Assembly (NCBI GenBank): GCA_004292695.1 | Contig: RDXV01000016.1 | Location: 19,067 to 83,066 of the forward strand | Reading direction: 5' to 3' | DNA from: Nostocales cyanobacterium | Lineage (GTDB): Bacteria; Cyanobacteriota; Cyanobacteriia; Cyanobacteriales; Nostocaceae | Length of the DNA: 64,000 nt | In this document: piece by piece, positions 62,469-64,000 of the stretch | Layout of the letters: each line of letters begins with the position of its first letter | Position numbering within the stretch: position 1 is the stretch's first letter | Notes under the pieces: generated by a model | Databases searched by the model: none | What the model saw: only the letters and a program-made list of their open reading frames with translations | What the model was told of the DNA's origin: nothing | Position numbers and translations under genes: made by a program

Positions 62469-63872
62469 ATGCTACTACCCTCATCAAACACACAGTCAAA
62501 AACAGGGAAAGATTTTTGGCTGACTCTAATTTTCCTGCTTTCCAGCACTGGCCAATGGTGTTACTCGCAAGTTGAACCTTCTTTAGCTAGTACACCAGAT
62601 GAAAAAATTTCTCAAGAAGATACTGGTTTAAGTCTGATTTATTTAACTTTAGCTCAATCAGAGATTCAAAATACTGAGTTAAAAAACAATTACTTACGTG
62701 AATCTTCTACACCAGAAACTGTATCTAATAAATCAGTTACTCAAGAAGTAAAAAATACTAATACTTTACAGTCTGTACAGCCAGAATTTCTATACCTAGA
62801 ACTATATAAGCAGTTAGAACCTCTTGTGCAGAAAACTGAGAGTGAAAAAATAAAAGTAATTAATAATACTAAGCTACTCACTAATTCTGCGGATTTTAAA
62901 ATTGAAGCTGAGGAAATTAAACCATTATTTTCTCAATCAGCAGTATATCTACTAGATGATCAACAGAATATAGATAGTATCACAAAGAGTTCCCAGGATC
63001 AGCAAGAACTGACTCAGCAGGTATCAGAAGATGAAAAACTACCTTTAGATCCCAACGAAGAACAGGAAATAAGGTTAAGGGTGAGGCCAAGGCCAGAGGA
63101 AGAACTACCAATTCCCGCAACAGAGAAACCCAAAGAACAGTTTCAACCTATTGGGTATTTAAGGGGTTATGCGGGTTATTTCCATACTGATAATATTTTT
63201 TCTAGTAATGAAAGTAAAATTACAGATGGTTTATTTTATACTGGTTTAACATTAGCATCAGCATATTTTCCCATTACTCCTAGTACATATATTAATGGCT
63301 CAATTGATTGTTCATTAATTCGTTATATTGATCAATCACAGTTTAATTATAATCAGCTAAGGTTTAATGCGGGAATTTATCAACAAATTTCGCCACAAAT
63401 GTATGCTGAATTAAATTTTAGTAATCAAAGGTTGTTTTATGCTAGGAATGGTGATTTTTTCTCTGCGGGTGAACGTTTTTTAGATGAAGATTCGATTAGG
63501 TTATCTTTAGGAAGAAGAGATAATTTAACTGATAAGTTAACGTTAGATAGTTTTTATGAATTAAGCGCTAATTTTTCTCGCCCAGAGAGAAGAAGTAGAA
63601 TTATTAATTATGTGTGGTTATCCTTGGGTTATTCTGTTACAGAACCTTTGAGTGTAGGATTAAATTACCAGTTTAATTTCTCTGATTTTACGGAAATAGA
63701 AAGGGAAGATCAGTTTCACAGAATTTATGCACATCTCAATTATCGTACTTCTGATACGAGTAATGTTTATCTACAAGGTGGTTATAATTTAGGTGGTTCT
63801 ACTACTCCTGATATTGATTTTTCTGGTTGGTTTTTGAGTGTTAATTATGGTTTTGAATTGGGTAGGTTTTGA
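62469..63872 (+). CDS. Predicted outer-membrane beta-barrel protein
   Basis: 467 residues. The N-terminus has a signal-like hydrophobic segment (FWLTLIFLLSSTGQWCYSQ). A variable, polar Gln/Glu/Ser-rich region of about 170 residues follows. From residue 220 on, alternating amphipathic strands appear (LRGYAGYFHTDNIFSSNES, LFYTGLTLASAYF, YQQISPQMYAELNFSNQRLF, LSLGYSVTEPLSVGLNYQFN). The last residue is Phe (FELGRF), the outer-membrane insertion signal. The cargo is unknown. It is divergent from the FecR-protein gene. Confidence 0.8.
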   Translation: MLLPSSNTQSKTGKDFWLTLIFLLSSTGQWCYSQVEPSLASTPDEKISQEDTGLSLIYLTLAQSEIQNTELKNNYLRESSTPETVSNKSVTQEVKNTNTLQSVQPEFLYLELYKQLEPLVQKTESEKIKVINNTKLLTNSADFKIEAEEIKPLFSQSAVYLLDDQQNIDSITKSSQDQQELTQQVSEDEKLPLDPNEEQEIRLRVRPRPEEELPIPATEKPKEQFQPIGYLRGYAGYFHTDNIFSSNESKITDGLFYTGLTLASAYFPITPSTYINGSIDCSLIRYIDQSQFNYNQLRFNAGIYQQISPQMYAELNFSNQRLFYARNGDFFSAGERFLDEDSIRLSLGRRDNLTDKLTLDSFYELSANFSRPERRSRIINYVWLSLGYSVTEPLSVGLNYQFNFSDFTEIEREDQFHRIYAHLNYRTSDTSNVYLQGGYNLGGSTTPDIDFSGWFLSVNYGFELGRF

Positions 63873-63874
63873 CA

Positions 63875-64000
63875 GTGAAGGAGATCAAGGAGTCAGGAGA
63901 TCAAGGAGATCAAGGAGTCAGGAGATCAAGGAGTTCAAGGAGTCAGGAGATCAAGGAGTTCAAGGAGTCAGGAGATCAAGGAGTTCAAGGAGTCAGGAGA
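63875..64000. repeat. Tandem repeat (AGGAGATCA / AGGAGTC / AGGAGTTCA)
   Basis: Starts right after the stop of the outer-membrane protein gene and continues past the right edge of the window. Confidence 0.9.

Overview
The window is AT-rich chromosomal DNA from a filamentous, probably heterocyst-forming cyanobacterium (order Nostocales). The reasons are: roughly 25 GCGATCGC (HIP1) octamers counted by eye, many short tandem heptamer-type repeats between genes, and typical cyanobacterial genes (a CyaC-like adenylate cyclase, DUF3352, DUF3143, DUF29, Uma2 debris, split FluG/NodGS-like genes, a dnaK-dnaJ pair of the DnaK3 kind). The species cannot be fixed from sequence reading alone.

Layout. 0-10 kb: the end of a GH10-like glycosylhydrolase gene, a site-2-type membrane metalloprotease, a multi-PAS histidine kinase, and a two-gene RND efflux operon. 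10-24 kb: a C5-cytosine DNA methyltransferase with a divergent small gene, a periplasmic methyltransferase, a metallophosphoesterase, a DUF89 phosphatase, a glutamine-synthetase-like/amidohydrolase pair, cysE, exported and membrane proteins, a rhodanese and hrcA. 23.76-27.90 kb: a compact 4.1-kb integrated element between 26-bp direct repeats; one repeat is the 3' end of tRNA-Leu(CAA). It carries a tyrosine recombinase, four small unknown genes, several factor-independent terminators, a repeated palindrome and three large inverted-repeat structures. 28-41 kb: an M28 peptidase, a dnaK gene broken by an apparent 13-nt deletion, dnaJ, small J-domain/DUF genes, the lysA-cdaA-uppS cluster, rimI and clpC.

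41-51.7 kb is an accessory, defence-like zone: a MITE-like element, a DpnII/MboI-type nuclease-like protein, a PIN-like/DUF3349 pair, a DUF262 + HEPN (RX4H) pair, a complete addiction module plus two decayed copies of it, an HNH endonuclease pair, an aspartic-protease pair, a ParD gene beside a truncated ParE, tRNA-Gly(UCC), and fragments of two-component genes. 52-64 kb returns to ordinary genes: a TonB-like protein, the CyaC-like cyclase, a GNAT enzyme, hisC, a YqiA-like esterase, a FecR-domain protein with a collagen-like tail, and an outer-membrane protein.

The best candidates for something little described are the tRNA-Leu mini-element with its nested hairpins, the DUF262-HEPN pair, and the two-gene PIN-like/DUF3349 unit. 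Several genes in the first 7 kb end inside short tandem repeats, so the repeat itself supplies the last codons and the stop.
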